A DNA stretch of 64,000 nucleotides, taken from positions 1-64,000 of the forward strand of contig NZ_LPUY01000075.1 of assembly GCF_001518015.1 (NCBI RefSeq), given 5' to 3'. The first letter of the stretch is position 1; each line of letters begins with the position of its first letter. Both the position numbers and the translations under genes were made by a program. A model generated the notes under the pieces. It made no database searches. It was given only the letters and a program-made list of their open reading frames with translations, and was not told where the DNA came from. Shown here in pieces: positions 7,938 through 17,581 of the stretch. The DNA comes from Tritonibacter horizontis (lineage in GTDB: Bacteria > Pseudomonadota > Alphaproteobacteria > Rhodobacterales > Rhodobacteraceae).

Positions 7938-8905
7938 TGCAAATCGGAATGGAACCACTCATCTACGGCCTGATCTTCGTTGGCGTGCTGGTGCTGGTCG
8001 AAGGCATCTACCTTGTCACCTTTGGCAAGTCGATCAGCCTCAACAGCCGGGTCAACCGTCGCCTTGATATGCTGGAAAAGGGCGGCAATCGCGAACAGGT
8101 GCTTGAACAGCTTCGCAAGGAAATGCAGCAACACCTCAGCTCGCGCTCGATCCCGCTCTATTCCCTGCTTGCCGAACGGGCCCAAAAGGCAGCCATCGCC
8201 TTTTCACCGCGTCAGCTGATCATGATCATGTGCGGTCTCGCTGGCCTGGCCTATGTCGGCCTCAGTGTCGGCACCCAGGCTGAACCGCCCGTCCGGGCGC
8301 TCGCCTCCATTGTCATCGGCGTCGGCGCGGTGTTCTTCTGGGTCAATTCAAAGGCCAAGAAACGTCTCGCGATGCTGGAAGAGCAACTCCCCGACGGGGT
8401 TGAGCTGATGGTGCGGAGCCTGCGCGTCGGCCACCCTTTCACCTCCGCCATCCAGATTGTCGCCAAGGAAGTCGAAGATCCGCTGGCCACCGAATTCGGG
8501 ATCATTTCCGACGAATGTGCCTATGGGCGTGATGTCGGCGAGGCGCTGAAAGACATGGCCGAACGCCTCGACATTCAGGATCTGCGCTTTCTGTCCGTTG
8601 CCGTGACCATTCAGCAGCAATCGGGCGGCAACCTGGCCGAGGTTCTGGCCGGGCTGGCCAAAGTCATCCGCGCCCGCTTTCGCCTGTTCCGCCGGGTCAA
8701 GGCCATTACCGCCGAGGCCCAGTGGTCTGGCAAGTTCCTCTCTGGCTTTCCGCTGTTCTGCCTCGCCTCAACCCTGATCAACGATCCGGCCTATTATGAC
8801 GGCGTCGTCGATCATCCCTGGTTCATTCCCGCCTGCTTCATCGTCGGGGGCATGCTGACGGCCAACCTTTTCGTGATGCGCATGCTCACCAACATTCAGG
8901 TCTGA
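7937..8905 (+). CDS. tadB: Tad inner-membrane platform protein TadB
   Basis: A 322-residue type II secretion F-domain protein. An N-terminal membrane helix (about 6-26) and a pair around 95-140 precede the cytoplasmic F domain (about 155-280: LPDGVELMVRSLRVGHPFTSAIQ, FLSVAVTIQQQSGGNLAEVL). Two C-terminal helices end near 318. With TadC it forms the membrane base on which CpaF acts. Its ATG shares bases with the cpaF stop, and tadC follows after 10 bases. Confidence 0.93.
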   Translation: MQIGMEPLIYGLIFVGVLVLVEGIYLVTFGKSISLNSRVNRRLDMLEKGGNREQVLEQLRKEMQQHLSSRSIPLYSLLAERAQKAAIAFSPRQLIMIMCGLAGLAYVGLSVGTQAEPPVRALASIVIGVGAVFFWVNSKAKKRLAMLEEQLPDGVELMVRSLRVGHPFTSAIQIVAKEVEDPLATEFGIISDECAYGRDVGEALKDMAERLDIQDLRFLSVAVTIQQQSGGNLAEVLAGLAKVIRARFRLFRRVKAITAEAQWSGKFLSGFPLFCLASTLINDPAYYDGVVDHPWFIPACFIVGGMLTANLFVMRMLTNIQV

Positions 8906-8915
8906 GGAACCCGCC

Positions 8916-9887
8916 ATGAACCCGATTACCTTTGTTCAAGACGCGTTGATTGCCCAATTCGGAGAGGCCGGCCCGTTGCTGGCGCTGGGGTTCCTCGGCC
9001 TCGTGCTGGTTGCTGTCGCCGTGGGTCTGCTGCTGAACCAACCAGAGGATCCGCTGAAAAAACTGCAGCGCAGCCTGAACGAAAGCCAATCCGGAACACC
9101 GCAAAAAGAGCGCCTGCGCCAGGCCAACCGCAACGAACAGCTGCAGAAATTCGCAAACTTCCTCGAACCGCAAGACGCCGAGGAACTGTCCGCGATGGAA
9201 CTGAAACTGCGCCAGGCCGGCTATCAGTCCAAGGATGCGGTCCGGCTGTTTCACTTCGCTCAGTTTGCGCTTGGCCTTGTCGGGCTCGGCCTTGGGCTGG
9301 TGTTTGTCTATGTGCTCAATCCCGATGTCGAATACAGCACCCAGGATATTGCCTTGCGGGTGATCGGCCCCGGTGGTGCCTGCTATTTCCTGCCGCGCTA
9401 CTGGATCACCCGCCGCATCGAAGAACGCAAACAGGCGATCACCCGCGCCTTTCCCGATGCGCTGGACATGATGCTGGTCTGTGTCGAGGCGGGTCAGTCT
9501 CTGGACCAGGCGATTGTCCGCGTCGCCCGTGAACTGCAGGCCTCCTACCCGGAGTTGGCAGAAGAATTCGAGGTGGTCGCCCATGAGATGAAGGCCGGCA
9601 AGGACAAGGACAAGGTCATGCGCGATATGGGAACCCGTTGCGGGGTGCAGGATGTTTCGTCCTTTGTCACCGTGATGATCCAATCCGCGACCTTCGGGAC
9701 ATCCATCGCCGAGGCGCTCCGGGTCTATGCCGGCGAAATGCGCGACAAACGCGTGATGCGCGCCGAAGAGGCTGCAAACAAGTTGCCAACCAAAATGACC
9801 CTTGCCACAATGGGTCTGACAGTGCCGCCGCTGCTGATCATCCTCGTTGGTCCTTCGGCGCAAGGTATTTCAAACCTGGGAAAATAA
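8916..9887 (+). CDS. tadC: Tad inner-membrane platform protein TadC
   Basis: A 323-residue type II secretion F-domain protein, paralogous to TadB. Membrane helices lie near 22-42, 118-145 and 292-315. The F domain (about 180-290) has FPDALDMMLVCVEAGQSLDQ and the later TSIAEALRVYAGEMRDKR. Its partner TadB lies directly upstream and the TPR lipoprotein starts 11 bases after its stop, so tadB, tadC and tadD form one transcription unit. Confidence 0.93.
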   Translation: MNPITFVQDALIAQFGEAGPLLALGFLGLVLVAVAVGLLLNQPEDPLKKLQRSLNESQSGTPQKERLRQANRNEQLQKFANFLEPQDAEELSAMELKLRQAGYQSKDAVRLFHFAQFALGLVGLGLGLVFVYVLNPDVEYSTQDIALRVIGPGGACYFLPRYWITRRIEERKQAITRAFPDALDMMLVCVEAGQSLDQAIVRVARELQASYPELAEEFEVVAHEMKAGKDKDKVMRDMGTRCGVQDVSSFVTVMIQSATFGTSIAEALRVYAGEMRDKRVMRAEEAANKLPTKMTLATMGLTVPPLLIILVGPSAQGISNLGK

Positions 9888-9898
9888 GGCAGACCTCC

Positions 9899-10504
9899 AT
9901 GACGTTCAGGACCTGGCGCACCCACCTTTTCCGCCTGGTCCCACCCGCGGCCGCCGCCAGCGCATCTGCGTTGGTGGCGGCTTGCGTGTTGGGATCGGGG
10001 GATGGCGTGCTCAATGGCAAGGGCGACCGGGTCTGGGCCCCCGGCGTTGACACCCGCGCCGAGGCCGTCAACGGGCTGGATGTCGGCCACCGGCTGATGG
10101 CCGCAGGACAATACGAACTGGCGATCGACGCTTTCAACCGGGCCGCCTTGCAGGAGGGGCTGACGCCTGAGGTGCTGTCCAGTCTGGGCTCCGCCAACCT
10201 CGGGCTTGGGCGATTGGGGCAGGCCGAGGATCTGTTGCGCCGGGCGGTGAAGGATGCTCCCGAATGGCTCGAAGCGCTGAATAACCTCGGGGTTGTGCTG
10301 CTGGAACGCGGCAAGACGGCCGAGGCCGAACAGATCCTGCGCCGGGCCTATGCCTTCGACAATGGCGAAAGTGACGCAATCCGCGATAATTTGCGGCTGG
10401 CCCTCGAAAATCTTGACAATCCGGGCCATAGTGACGCCACAGGCAGTGACTATAAATTGGTGCGGCAGGGCGGCGGTGTATATCGCATCCAGACGACACC
10501 ATAG
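9899..10504 (+). CDS. tadD: TadD-like TPR lipoprotein
   Basis: A 201-residue lipoprotein, probably the pilotin-type assembly factor of the secretin. The signal peptide ends in the lipobox LVAAC with lipidated Cys29. TPR motifs occupy about 65-175 (repeats near LMAAGQYELAIDAFNRAA and LGRLGQAEDLLRRAV). The open frame extends upstream into tadC, but the start at 9899 begins the signal peptide. A second TPR lipoprotein follows after 33 bases. Confidence 0.87.
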   Translation: MTFRTWRTHLFRLVPPAAAASASALVAACVLGSGDGVLNGKGDRVWAPGVDTRAEAVNGLDVGHRLMAAGQYELAIDAFNRAALQEGLTPEVLSSLGSANLGLGRLGQAEDLLRRAVKDAPEWLEALNNLGVVLLERGKTAEAEQILRRAYAFDNGESDAIRDNLRLALENLDNPGHSDATGSDYKLVRQGGGVYRIQTTP

Positions 10505-10537
10505 CGCCAGAGGCAGAGCAGAAAAGGACGCAGAAAA

Positions 10538-11389
10538 ATGCGCCAAATGGTTCTTTTGTCCGCAGGTTTGATCGGGGTGTTGACCCTTGCCTCCTGCAGC
10601 AAGGAGATCGACAAAGAAGCCGTCGAACGGGCCTTGCAGGACGTGAATGTGATCGACGAGAGCAATCTCAACAACGTTATCCTGAACAGCTCCGACCCCA
10701 ACGAGGCGGTCAGCTACTTCCAGCGCAGCGTCGCCAGCAACCCGGATCGGATTGATTTTAACCGAGGCCTCGCAGCGTCGCTCGTACGCGCCAAACGCTA
10801 CACAGAGGCCGCCGCCGCATGGCAGCGGGTCACCTCCCTGCCGGCGGCAACGGATGCCGACCGGGTAGAGCTGGCAGACGCGCTGATCCGCACCAACAGC
10901 TGGGATCAGGCCAAGGAAACCCTCAATACCGTCCCGCCCACCCATGAGACCTTCAAACGCTATCGTCTCGAGGCGATGGTGGCCGACTCTCAGAAGGACT
11001 GGAAAGCGGCGGACAGTTTCTATGAAACGGCCATTGGGCTCACGACGACTCCGGCGGGTGTCTTTAACAACTGGGGCTATTCCAAGCTGAGCCGTGGCGA
11101 CTATGCCGAGGCGGAGCGGCTGTTTGGCGAGGCCCTGCGTCAGGACCCGAACCTGTTCACCGCCAAGAACAACCTTGTGCTCGCCCGGGGGGCACAGCGC
11201 AATTACAGCTTGCCCGTCATCGCAATGACCCAGACCGAGCGGGCACAGCTGTTGCATACGATGGCCCTGTCGGCGGTCAAACAAGGCGATGTCAGCACCG
11301 GCGAAGGCCTGCTGCGCGAGGCGATTGATACCCATCCGCAACATTTCGACGTTGCCGCCCGCGCGCTCGAAGCGCTCGAAAACGGCTAA
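10538..11389 (+). CDS. Second TPR lipoprotein of the Tad locus
   Basis: A 283-residue lipoprotein with lipobox TLASC (Cys20). TPR-like helices run from about 60 to 275 (FQRSVASNPDRIDFNRGLAA, FNNWGYSKLSRGDYAEAERL, LFTAKNNLVLARGAQRNYSL). Tandem TPR lipoproteins are common in alphaproteobacterial Tad loci, and TadD-type proteins are needed for pilus assembly. The division of labour between the two copies is not known from sequence. The prepilin peptidase begins 16 bases downstream. Confidence 0.85.
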   Translation: MRQMVLLSAGLIGVLTLASCSKEIDKEAVERALQDVNVIDESNLNNVILNSSDPNEAVSYFQRSVASNPDRIDFNRGLAASLVRAKRYTEAAAAWQRVTSLPAATDADRVELADALIRTNSWDQAKETLNTVPPTHETFKRYRLEAMVADSQKDWKAADSFYETAIGLTTTPAGVFNNWGYSKLSRGDYAEAERLFGEALRQDPNLFTAKNNLVLARGAQRNYSLPVIAMTQTERAQLLHTMALSAVKQGDVSTGEGLLREAIDTHPQHFDVAARALEALENG

Positions 11390-11404
11390 GGCGGGGGCGC
11401 ACGG

Positions 11405-11902
11405 ATGCATTTCCCGGCCCAAGCCGCCCTGTGGTTCCTGCCCTTCGTGCTGCCGCTGTGTGCCGTGGTGATGCTGACCGACCTGCGCGAAATGCGCATT
11501 CCGAACTGGACCGTGGATAGTCTCGGCGCGGTCTATGTCCTTCTTGGCCTTCTGGTGATGCCCACCTGGGCCGACTATGGCTGGCAGCTGTTGCATCTGC
11601 CAATCGGCGTCGGCCTCGGCTTTCTGTTCTACGCGGCGGGGCTCGTGGGGGCGGGAGATGCGAAATTTGCCGGCGCCGCCGCGCCCTATGTCGCCTTTGC
11701 CGATCTGTCGCTGGTGGTGATCATCTTTGCCGTCACGCTGCTGACCGGGTTCCTCGCCCACCGGTTTGCCCGGCACACCGCCCTGCGCCGCCTGGCGCCC
11801 CACTGGAAAAGCTGGGACGTCGGCCGCAAGTTCCCGATGGGTCTGTGTCTGGGCGCGACCCTTGCACTCTACCTGTGCCGGGCGGCGGCCTCCGGGGTCT
11901 AA
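11405..11902 (+). CDS. cpaA: Prepilin peptidase, A24 family (CpaA/TadV)
   Basis: A 165-residue inner-membrane aspartyl protease that removes the leader from the Flp prepilins. It lacks the methylase domain of PilD, as usual for TadV. The two catalytic Asp are at 26 (LTDLREMRIPN) and 85 (GAGDAKFAG). Membrane helices lie near 8-25, 38-55, 62-82 and 98-115. It closes the run of closely spaced assembly genes. Its expected substrates are the two pilins at the start of the locus, whose Gly-Ala junction fits. Confidence 0.9.
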   Translation: MHFPAQAALWFLPFVLPLCAVVMLTDLREMRIPNWTVDSLGAVYVLLGLLVMPTWADYGWQLLHLPIGVGLGFLFYAAGLVGAGDAKFAGAAAPYVAFADLSLVVIIFAVTLLTGFLAHRFARHTALRRLAPHWKSWDVGRKFPMGLCLGATLALYLCRAAASGV

Positions 11903-12058
11903 TCCTGCGCCTTTGCCCTGGCCCGGGCAGCCCCCCTCAAACCCGGACAATCAAACAGGCTCTTCGCGGAAATGCTGCAACGCTGCCGTGGTCTTGCCAC
12001 AGTATTCCATAGTCTCTGTCGGGACGGTTCCGCCCTGTCCACATCCTGAAACGAGGCC

Positions 12059-13375
12059 ATGCCAGAGATGAACATGCAGACCACCTCCGTGATCGCCCCC
12101 CCCGCGCCCAAAGGCCTGGCAGAGATGCGCCTGCCCCTGGTGATGATGCGCGACATTCTGTTGAAAACCATGTTCCGCAAGACCCTGGACATGGTGACAG
12201 AATTGGCCGAAGCGATCTGCCTGCCCTCCTCGGTGACGCAGGAACTGGTGGATATCGCCCGCGAACAGAAACTGGTCGAGGCGACAGGCACGCTCAACGC
12301 CAATGCCGGCAATGAAATGGGCTATCAGCTGACCGATGCAGGCAAGGCCCGCGCCCTGGATGCCTTGTCTCAATCCGAATACTTCGGCGCCATGCCGGTG
12401 CCGCTGGACGTCTACCGCGAACAGGTCAAACGCCAGTCGATCCGCAATATCATGGTGACCCGCCAGCAACTGACCGCCGCCATGGGGCATCTGATCCTGC
12501 CCGACAGTCTGCTCGACCACCTTGGCCCTGCTGTCAGCGCAGGCCGCTCGATCCTGATGTATGGCCCGCCCGGCAACGGCAAATCCTCGATCTCCAACGG
12601 TATTCGCGACGCATTGGGCGACCGCGTCTACGTGCCCCGCGCCATCGAATACGCCGGGCAGGTGATCACCGTCTATGACCCCATCGTGCACAGCGAGGTC
12701 GCCGCCGACGTCGAAGACCCCAACGCCCTGCGCAAGCACCGCCGGTTCGACGAACGCTACGTCTGTTGCGAACGCCCGACCGTGGTGACCGGGGGGGAAC
12801 TGTCGCTGTCGATGCTGGATCTGGTCTACAACCCTACCGCGCGCACCTATCAGGCGCCGCTGCAGCTGAAATCCACCGGCGGGATCTTTATCGTCGACGA
12901 CCTTGGCCGCCAGGCCGAAAGCCCGCAGGCCCTTGTCAACCGCTGGATCGTTCCCCTGGAAGAGGGCCGCGACATCCTGTCCCTGCAATCCGGTGAAAAA
13001 TTCGAAGTCCCGTTTGACACATTGGTGATCTTCTCGACCAACTTCCATCCGAACGAGATTTTTGACCAGGCCGCCCTGCGCCGGATCTTCTTCAAGATCA
13101 AGATTGACGGGCCCAATCAGGAAAACTACCTGAAAATCTTTGCCCTTGTGGCCCGCAAGAAAGGCATGCCCCTGGACGAGGCCGCGCTGGTGCATCTGCT
13201 GAAGGTCAAATACCCGACAATCAACAATATCTATGCCAACTATCAGCCGGTGTTCCTGGTCGATCAGATGATCTCCATCTGCGAATTCGAAGGCATTCCC
13301 TATCAGATGAGCCCCGAACTGATCGACCGCGCCTGGGCCAATATGTTCGTCAAGGACGAGACGATTGTGAAATAG
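12059..13375 (+). CDS. AAA-family ATPase associated with the Tad locus
   Basis: A 438-residue soluble ATPase. Walker A (GPPGNGKSS) lies near 168-176, Walker B (GIFIVDDLG) near 277-285, and an arginine-finger segment (FDQAALRRIFFKI) near 338-350. An N-terminal helical region of about 130 residues precedes the core. It resembles conserved ATPases beside roseobacter Tad loci and is loosely MoxR-like. It is not CpaF or CpaE. GAGG at 12053-12056 fits ATG 12068 better than 12059, so the true start may be nine bases later. A 156-bp gap separates it from the peptidase gene. Its role is not established. Confidence 0.8.
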   Translation: MPEMNMQTTSVIAPPAPKGLAEMRLPLVMMRDILLKTMFRKTLDMVTELAEAICLPSSVTQELVDIAREQKLVEATGTLNANAGNEMGYQLTDAGKARALDALSQSEYFGAMPVPLDVYREQVKRQSIRNIMVTRQQLTAAMGHLILPDSLLDHLGPAVSAGRSILMYGPPGNGKSSISNGIRDALGDRVYVPRAIEYAGQVITVYDPIVHSEVAADVEDPNALRKHRRFDERYVCCERPTVVTGGELSLSMLDLVYNPTARTYQAPLQLKSTGGIFIVDDLGRQAESPQALVNRWIVPLEEGRDILSLQSGEKFEVPFDTLVIFSTNFHPNEIFDQAALRRIFFKIKIDGPNQENYLKIFALVARKKGMPLDEAALVHLLKVKYPTINNIYANYQPVFLVDQMISICEFEGIPYQMSPELIDRAWANMFVKDETIVK

Positions 13376-13436
13376 CGGGCCTGCCCCGGCAGGGCTGTGC
13401 GCAAAATCCTTTGGCGGCGACACCGCTTTGGACTAA

Positions 13437-15863
13437 ATGGGGAACATGACCTCCCTGCCCCCACAGATTCTGTCCTGGTTCGCGGCCCGCGCCTGGTCGA
13501 TCCATCCGCATCAACATGCGATGCTGGCACGCAAGGACGCACCCGCGACGTTGCTTATTGCACCCACCGGTGGTGGCAAGACGATGGCCGGCTTCTTGCC
13601 AACCCTGGCCGAACTGGCGACCGGGAACCACGCGGGGCTGCACACGCTCTATGTTTCGCCGCTCAAGGCGCTGGCCGCCGATATCAAGCGAAACCTCACC
13701 GGCCCCGTGACTGAGATGGGCCTGCCGATCCGGATCGAGGATCGGACCGGCGACACCTCTGCGACGCGCAAGCGCCGTCAGCGCGCAGATCCACCGCAGA
13801 TCCTGCTGACCACCCCCGAAAGCCTGGCGCTGATGGTGTCATACGAGGACGCACCGCGCATCTTTCGGGGCCTGCAACGGATCATCATTGACGAGGTCCA
13901 CGCCCTCGCTGAAAGCAAGCGTGGCGATCAGCTGATGCTGGCGCTGAGCCGCCTGCAGGCACTGTGCCCCGATTTGCGTCGGGTGGGTCTGTCGGCCACA
14001 GTGGATGACCCGCAGGCGATTGCACACCGGCTGGCGCGGCATCCGGACCCTTGCGAGATTCTGCTGGCCGACCCCGGTCCCGCACCGGATATCCGCATGC
14101 TGGAAACGCAAGAGGCGCCCCCTTGGGCCGGGGGCGGCGCGGCCTATTCTATTCCCGCGGTGCTTGACCAGATCCGCCAGCACAACACCACGCTGATCTT
14201 TCACAACACCCGCGCCCAGGCGGAAATCTTCTTTCACAACCTGTGGCTGGCGAATGAGGACAGCCTGCCGATCGGCATCCATCATGGCTCGCTTGATCGG
14301 ACGCAGCGCGAACGGGTCGAGGCCGCGATGGTTCGGGGCGAGCTGCGTGCGGTGGTCTGTACCGGCTCTCTGGACCTCGGGATTGACTGGGGCGACGTGG
14401 ATCTGGTGATCCAGATCGGCGCGCCGAAGAACGTCAAACGGCTGGTGCAGCGCATCGGCCGTGCCAATCACCGCTACAATGCCCCGTCCAAGGCGCTGCT
14501 GGTGCCCGCCAACCGTTTTGAGGTGGTGGAATGCCGCGCCGCGCTGGAGGCCGTCCGGGACAACGATCTCGACGGTGACCCGCTGCCAACCGGCCCCCGA
14601 GACGTCCTGTGCCAGCATATCCTGATCGCAGCCTGCGCCGGGCCCTTTGAGGCCACCGATCTTTATCAAGAGGTGACCAGCGCCGGGGCCTATGCCAGCC
14701 TCAGCCGGGCCGAGTTTGATGCCTGTCTCGCGTTCTGTGCCACCGGCGGCTATGCGCTGCGGGCCTATGATCAATGGCAGCGGTTGCTGCAACGCCCCGA
14801 TGGCCGCTGGCAATTGCGCGATCCCCGCGCCAGCACCCGCATCCGCATGAACCTCGGCACCATCCAGGACACCGATACGCTCAAGGTCCGGCTCAAACGC
14901 AGTCGCGGTGGCAAACCGCTGGGCGAGATCGAAGAAGGCTTTGCCGCGACGCTCACGCCCGGTGATACCTTCCTGATTGGAGGCCAGATCGTGCGCTATG
15001 AAGGGCTGCGCGAAATGACCGTCGAAGTCACCCGGAACGCTGCCAAAAAACCCAAGGTCGCGACCTTCAACGGCACCAAATTCGCCACCTCCACCCAGCT
15101 TTCGGCCCGCATCCTGCGGATCCTGAACCAACCCGACTGGGACGATCTGCCCCCCCACACCGCGGAATGGCTGGCCCTGCAGCGCGAGGTTTCGCAGATG
15201 CCCCGCCATGGACGCCTGCTGCTGGAAAGTTTTCCGCATGAGGGGCGCGAATATCTCTGTGTCTTTGGCTTTGCCGGGCGCAATGCGCAGCAGACGCTGG
15301 GGCTGTTGCTGACCAAGCGGATGGAGGATCTCGGGCTTGGCCCGCTTGGCTTTGTCGCCTCGGATTACGCAACGCTGATCTGGGGGCTGGAACCGGTGAC
15401 AGCCCCACAGGACCTGCTGGATCTTGCAACCCTGCGGGACGGTCTGGACGGCTGGCTGGCCGGAAACGCCGTGATGAAGCGGGCCTTCCGCTCTGCCGCG
15501 ATCATCGCGGGCCTGATCGAGCGCAACACCCCCGGTCAGCGCAAAAGCGGCAGGCAGGCCAGTTTCTCCGCGGACATCCTCTATGACACGCTGCGAAAAT
15601 ACGACCCCGATCACCTGTTGCTCGACATCACCCGCGAGGAAGCCCTGCGGGGGCTGGTCGATTTTGGCCGCATCGAAGAGATGATGGCCCGGGTCGGCAC
15701 GCGACTGGACCTTCGACGGCTGACGCGCATCTCGCCGTTGGCGGCACCGCTGCTGCTCGAGGTGGGCAAGATCCAGATCAAAGGGGCGGGAATTGAACGC
15801 CTGATGGCGCAGGAAGCGGCGGCCTTGATGGCGGCCTCCGGCCTTGCGGGGCTGTCGCAATGA
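13437..15863 (+). CDS. Ligase-associated DNA repair DEXH helicase (Lhr-like)
   Basis: An 808-residue superfamily 2 helicase. Motif I is TGGGKTMAGFLP (about 42-53), motif II IIIDEVHALAESKRGDQL, motif III GLSATVDDP, motif V GSLDLGIDWG and motif VI VQRIGRANHR. A long C-terminal region (about 400-800) matches the winged-helix and Lhr core architecture. In many bacteria this helicase is found with PdeM, an ATP-dependent ligase and an exonuclease. Here only pdeM is attached, overlapping by four bases. ATG at 13446 is an alternative start. Confidence 0.9.
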   Translation: MGNMTSLPPQILSWFAARAWSIHPHQHAMLARKDAPATLLIAPTGGGKTMAGFLPTLAELATGNHAGLHTLYVSPLKALAADIKRNLTGPVTEMGLPIRIEDRTGDTSATRKRRQRADPPQILLTTPESLALMVSYEDAPRIFRGLQRIIIDEVHALAESKRGDQLMLALSRLQALCPDLRRVGLSATVDDPQAIAHRLARHPDPCEILLADPGPAPDIRMLETQEAPPWAGGGAAYSIPAVLDQIRQHNTTLIFHNTRAQAEIFFHNLWLANEDSLPIGIHHGSLDRTQRERVEAAMVRGELRAVVCTGSLDLGIDWGDVDLVIQIGAPKNVKRLVQRIGRANHRYNAPSKALLVPANRFEVVECRAALEAVRDNDLDGDPLPTGPRDVLCQHILIAACAGPFEATDLYQEVTSAGAYASLSRAEFDACLAFCATGGYALRAYDQWQRLLQRPDGRWQLRDPRASTRIRMNLGTIQDTDTLKVRLKRSRGGKPLGEIEEGFAATLTPGDTFLIGGQIVRYEGLREMTVEVTRNAAKKPKVATFNGTKFATSTQLSARILRILNQPDWDDLPPHTAEWLALQREVSQMPRHGRLLLESFPHEGREYLCVFGFAGRNAQQTLGLLLTKRMEDLGLGPLGFVASDYATLIWGLEPVTAPQDLLDLATLRDGLDGWLAGNAVMKRAFRSAAIIAGLIERNTPGQRKSGRQASFSADILYDTLRKYDPDHLLLDITREEALRGLVDFGRIEEMMARVGTRLDLRRLTRISPLAAPLLLEVGKIQIKGAGIERLMAQEAAALMAASGLAGLSQ

Positions 15864-16546
15864 GCCCGGCTCGGCCCCATGATCGGCAGGACGCACCGGC
15901 CGGTTTTGATGTCCTGTTCTGTGGCGAGCGGCTGTCCCTGCTGGGCGCGCGGGCACTTTGGTGGGCGGCGCAGTCGACCCTTGTCGTATCCGATCTGCAT
16001 CTGGGCAAATCCGAACGGGTGGCCCGGTGCACCGGTGTTTCGCTGCCGCCCTACGAAACCCGTGATACGTTGGACCGGCTGGAGACATTGATCGCAGCGC
16101 AGCGCCCGGCGCGGATTGTCTGCCTCGGTGACAGTTTCGACGATGACCATGCCGCCCGAAACCTGCCTCTGAGCGATCTGGACAGGCTGCGTGGTATGAT
16201 GGTGGGGCGTCACTGGGTCTGGGTCGAGGGAAACCATGACCCCAGCCCGCCAAACCTGGGTGGTATCGCGCTGGCAGAGTTCGCCCTCGGCCCTCTCACC
16301 CTGCGCCATATCGCAGACCCCGCAGCGACCGGCGAAATCAGCGGTCACTACCACCCCAAAGCCAGCCTGCGCGGCCAGTTCAGACCGGCGTTTCTGTTGG
16401 ACCGGACCCGCCTGATCCTGCCGGCCTTCGGGACCTACACCGGCGGTTTGCGCAGCACCGACAAGGCCTTGACCGGATTGTTGCAAAGCGACGCATTGGC
16501 AGTGCTGACGGGACCACGCCCCCTGCCCTGCCCGATGCCGCGATAG
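15860..16546 (+). CDS. pdeM: Ligase-associated DNA damage response phosphoesterase PdeM
   Basis: A 228-residue calcineurin-like metallophosphoesterase. Metal-binding motifs are VVSDLHLGKSE (about 44-54), LGDSFDD (about 91-97), EGNHDP (about 120-125) and SGHYHPK (about 159-165), in family order. Its ATG overlaps the helicase stop (ATGA). The pair encodes a helicase and nuclease thought to act together in DNA repair. The usual ligase and exonuclease partners are not in the window. Confidence 0.9.
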   Translation: MSPARPHDRQDAPAGFDVLFCGERLSLLGARALWWAAQSTLVVSDLHLGKSERVARCTGVSLPPYETRDTLDRLETLIAAQRPARIVCLGDSFDDDHAARNLPLSDLDRLRGMMVGRHWVWVEGNHDPSPPNLGGIALAEFALGPLTLRHIADPAATGEISGHYHPKASLRGQFRPAFLLDRTRLILPAFGTYTGGLRSTDKALTGLLQSDALAVLTGPRPLPCPMPR

Positions 16547-16601
16547 ACATAGGCCCCGCCAGAAGATCCCAGGCCCCGGCCAGGGCGACGAGAAAACACA
16601 A

Positions 16602-16629
16602 CGGCGGCGCGCGCCGTGGCACGCCGCCG
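16602..16629. terminator. GC-rich hairpin between convergent pdeM and folD
   Basis: CGGCGGCG (16602-16609) and CGCCGCCG (16622-16629) flank a 12-base loop in the 132-bp convergent gap. On the minus strand it is followed by TTGTGTTTT, which could act as a weak T-tract for folD. No other gene is seen in the gap. Confidence 0.45.
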
Positions 16630-16678
16630 CAAAAAGTTGTCAGCTGTCAACTCGGGGCAGTCCTCGCCGCGCGGGGCC

Positions 16679-17581
16679 TCAGGCGGTCAGCCCCTCGGGT
16701 TCCGCGATGCCGTTTGCCCGGCAGCAGGCGGTCACCGTATTGGCCAGCAGGCAGGCAATCGTCATTGGCCCGACGCCCCCCGGCACCGGGGTGATGGCCC
16801 CGGCGCGCGCGGCGGCGCTTTCGTAATGCACATCGCCCACCAGGCGTGTCTTTCCGGCGCCCTTTTCCGGGGCGTCGATGCGGTTGATACCGACGTCTAT
16901 GACCGTCGCACCCGGCTTGATCCAGTCACCGGGCACCATTTCGGGGCGGCCCACGGCCGCCACGACGATATCGGCACGGCGCACCACCTCTGGCAGATCC
17001 TTGGTCCGCGAATGCGCGATGGTCACCGTACAGCTGTCGCCGAGCAGCAATTGCGCCATCGGCTTGCCGACAATATTGGAACGCCCAATCACCACCGCAT
17101 CCATGCCGGAAATCGACCCATGGTAATCGCGCAGCATCATCAGGCAGCCCAGCGGCGTGCAGGGCACCATGGATTTCTGCCCGGTTCCCAGCAACCCGAC
17201 GTTGGAAATGTGGAACCCGTCCACATCCTTGGCCGGTGCGATGGCGTTGATGACAAGATCCTCGTCAAGATGCTTGGGCAGCGGCAGTTGCACCAGAATG
17301 CCATGGATGCTGTCATCGCGGTTCAACTGGTCGATCAGCGCCAGAAGATCGGCCTCGGAGGTATCGACCGCCAGTTTGTGCTCGACGGATTTCATGCCCA
17401 CTTCGAGGGTCTGCTTGCCCTTCGAGCGAACATAGACCTGCGAGGCAGGATCTTCGCCGACCAGCACCACGGCCAGCCCCGGCACCAGATCGTGATCCGC
17501 CTTCAGCCGCGCGACATGTTCGGCCACCTGACCGCGCACCTTGGCCGCAAAGGCCTTACCGTCAATGATTTCTGCTGCCAT
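16679..17581 (-). CDS. folD: Bifunctional methylene-THF dehydrogenase/cyclohydrolase FolD
   Basis: A 300-residue cytoplasmic enzyme interconverting 5,10-methylene-THF, methenyl-THF and 10-formyl-THF with NADP. Visible signatures are [10 protein letters not shown] (active-site Tyr and Lys), [23 protein letters not shown], and the Rossmann motif [16 protein letters not shown]. The longer frame to 17677 adds no family sequence, so Met at 17581 is used. The formate-THF ligase gene lies just upstream on the same strand, giving two complementary routes to 10-formyl-THF. Confidence 0.96.
   Translation of the reverse strand: MAAEIIDGKAFAAKVRGQVAEHVARLKADHDLVPGLAVVLVGEDPASQVYVRSKGKQTLEVGMKSVEHKLAVDTSEADLLALIDQLNRDDSIHGILVQLPLPKHLDEDLVINAIAPAKDVDGFHISNVGLLGTGQKSMVPCTPLGCLMMLRDYHGSISGMDAVVIGRSNIVGKPMAQLLLGDSCTVTIAHSRTKDLPEVVRRADIVVAAVGRPEMVPGDWIKPGATVIDVGINRIDAPEKGAGKTRLVGDVHYESAAARAGAITPVPGGVGPMTIACLLANTVTACCRANGIAEPEGLTA

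Noticed and set aside
9725-11950. A 741-residue open frame on the minus strand across the TPR and peptidase genes
   Set aside because: It lies antisense to well-supported Tad genes, lacks a ribosome site and shows no domain; it is a high-GC shadow frame.
13839-16253. An 804-residue minus-strand frame opposite the helicase gene
   Set aside because: It mirrors the coding strand of the helicase and PdeM and has no family motifs.
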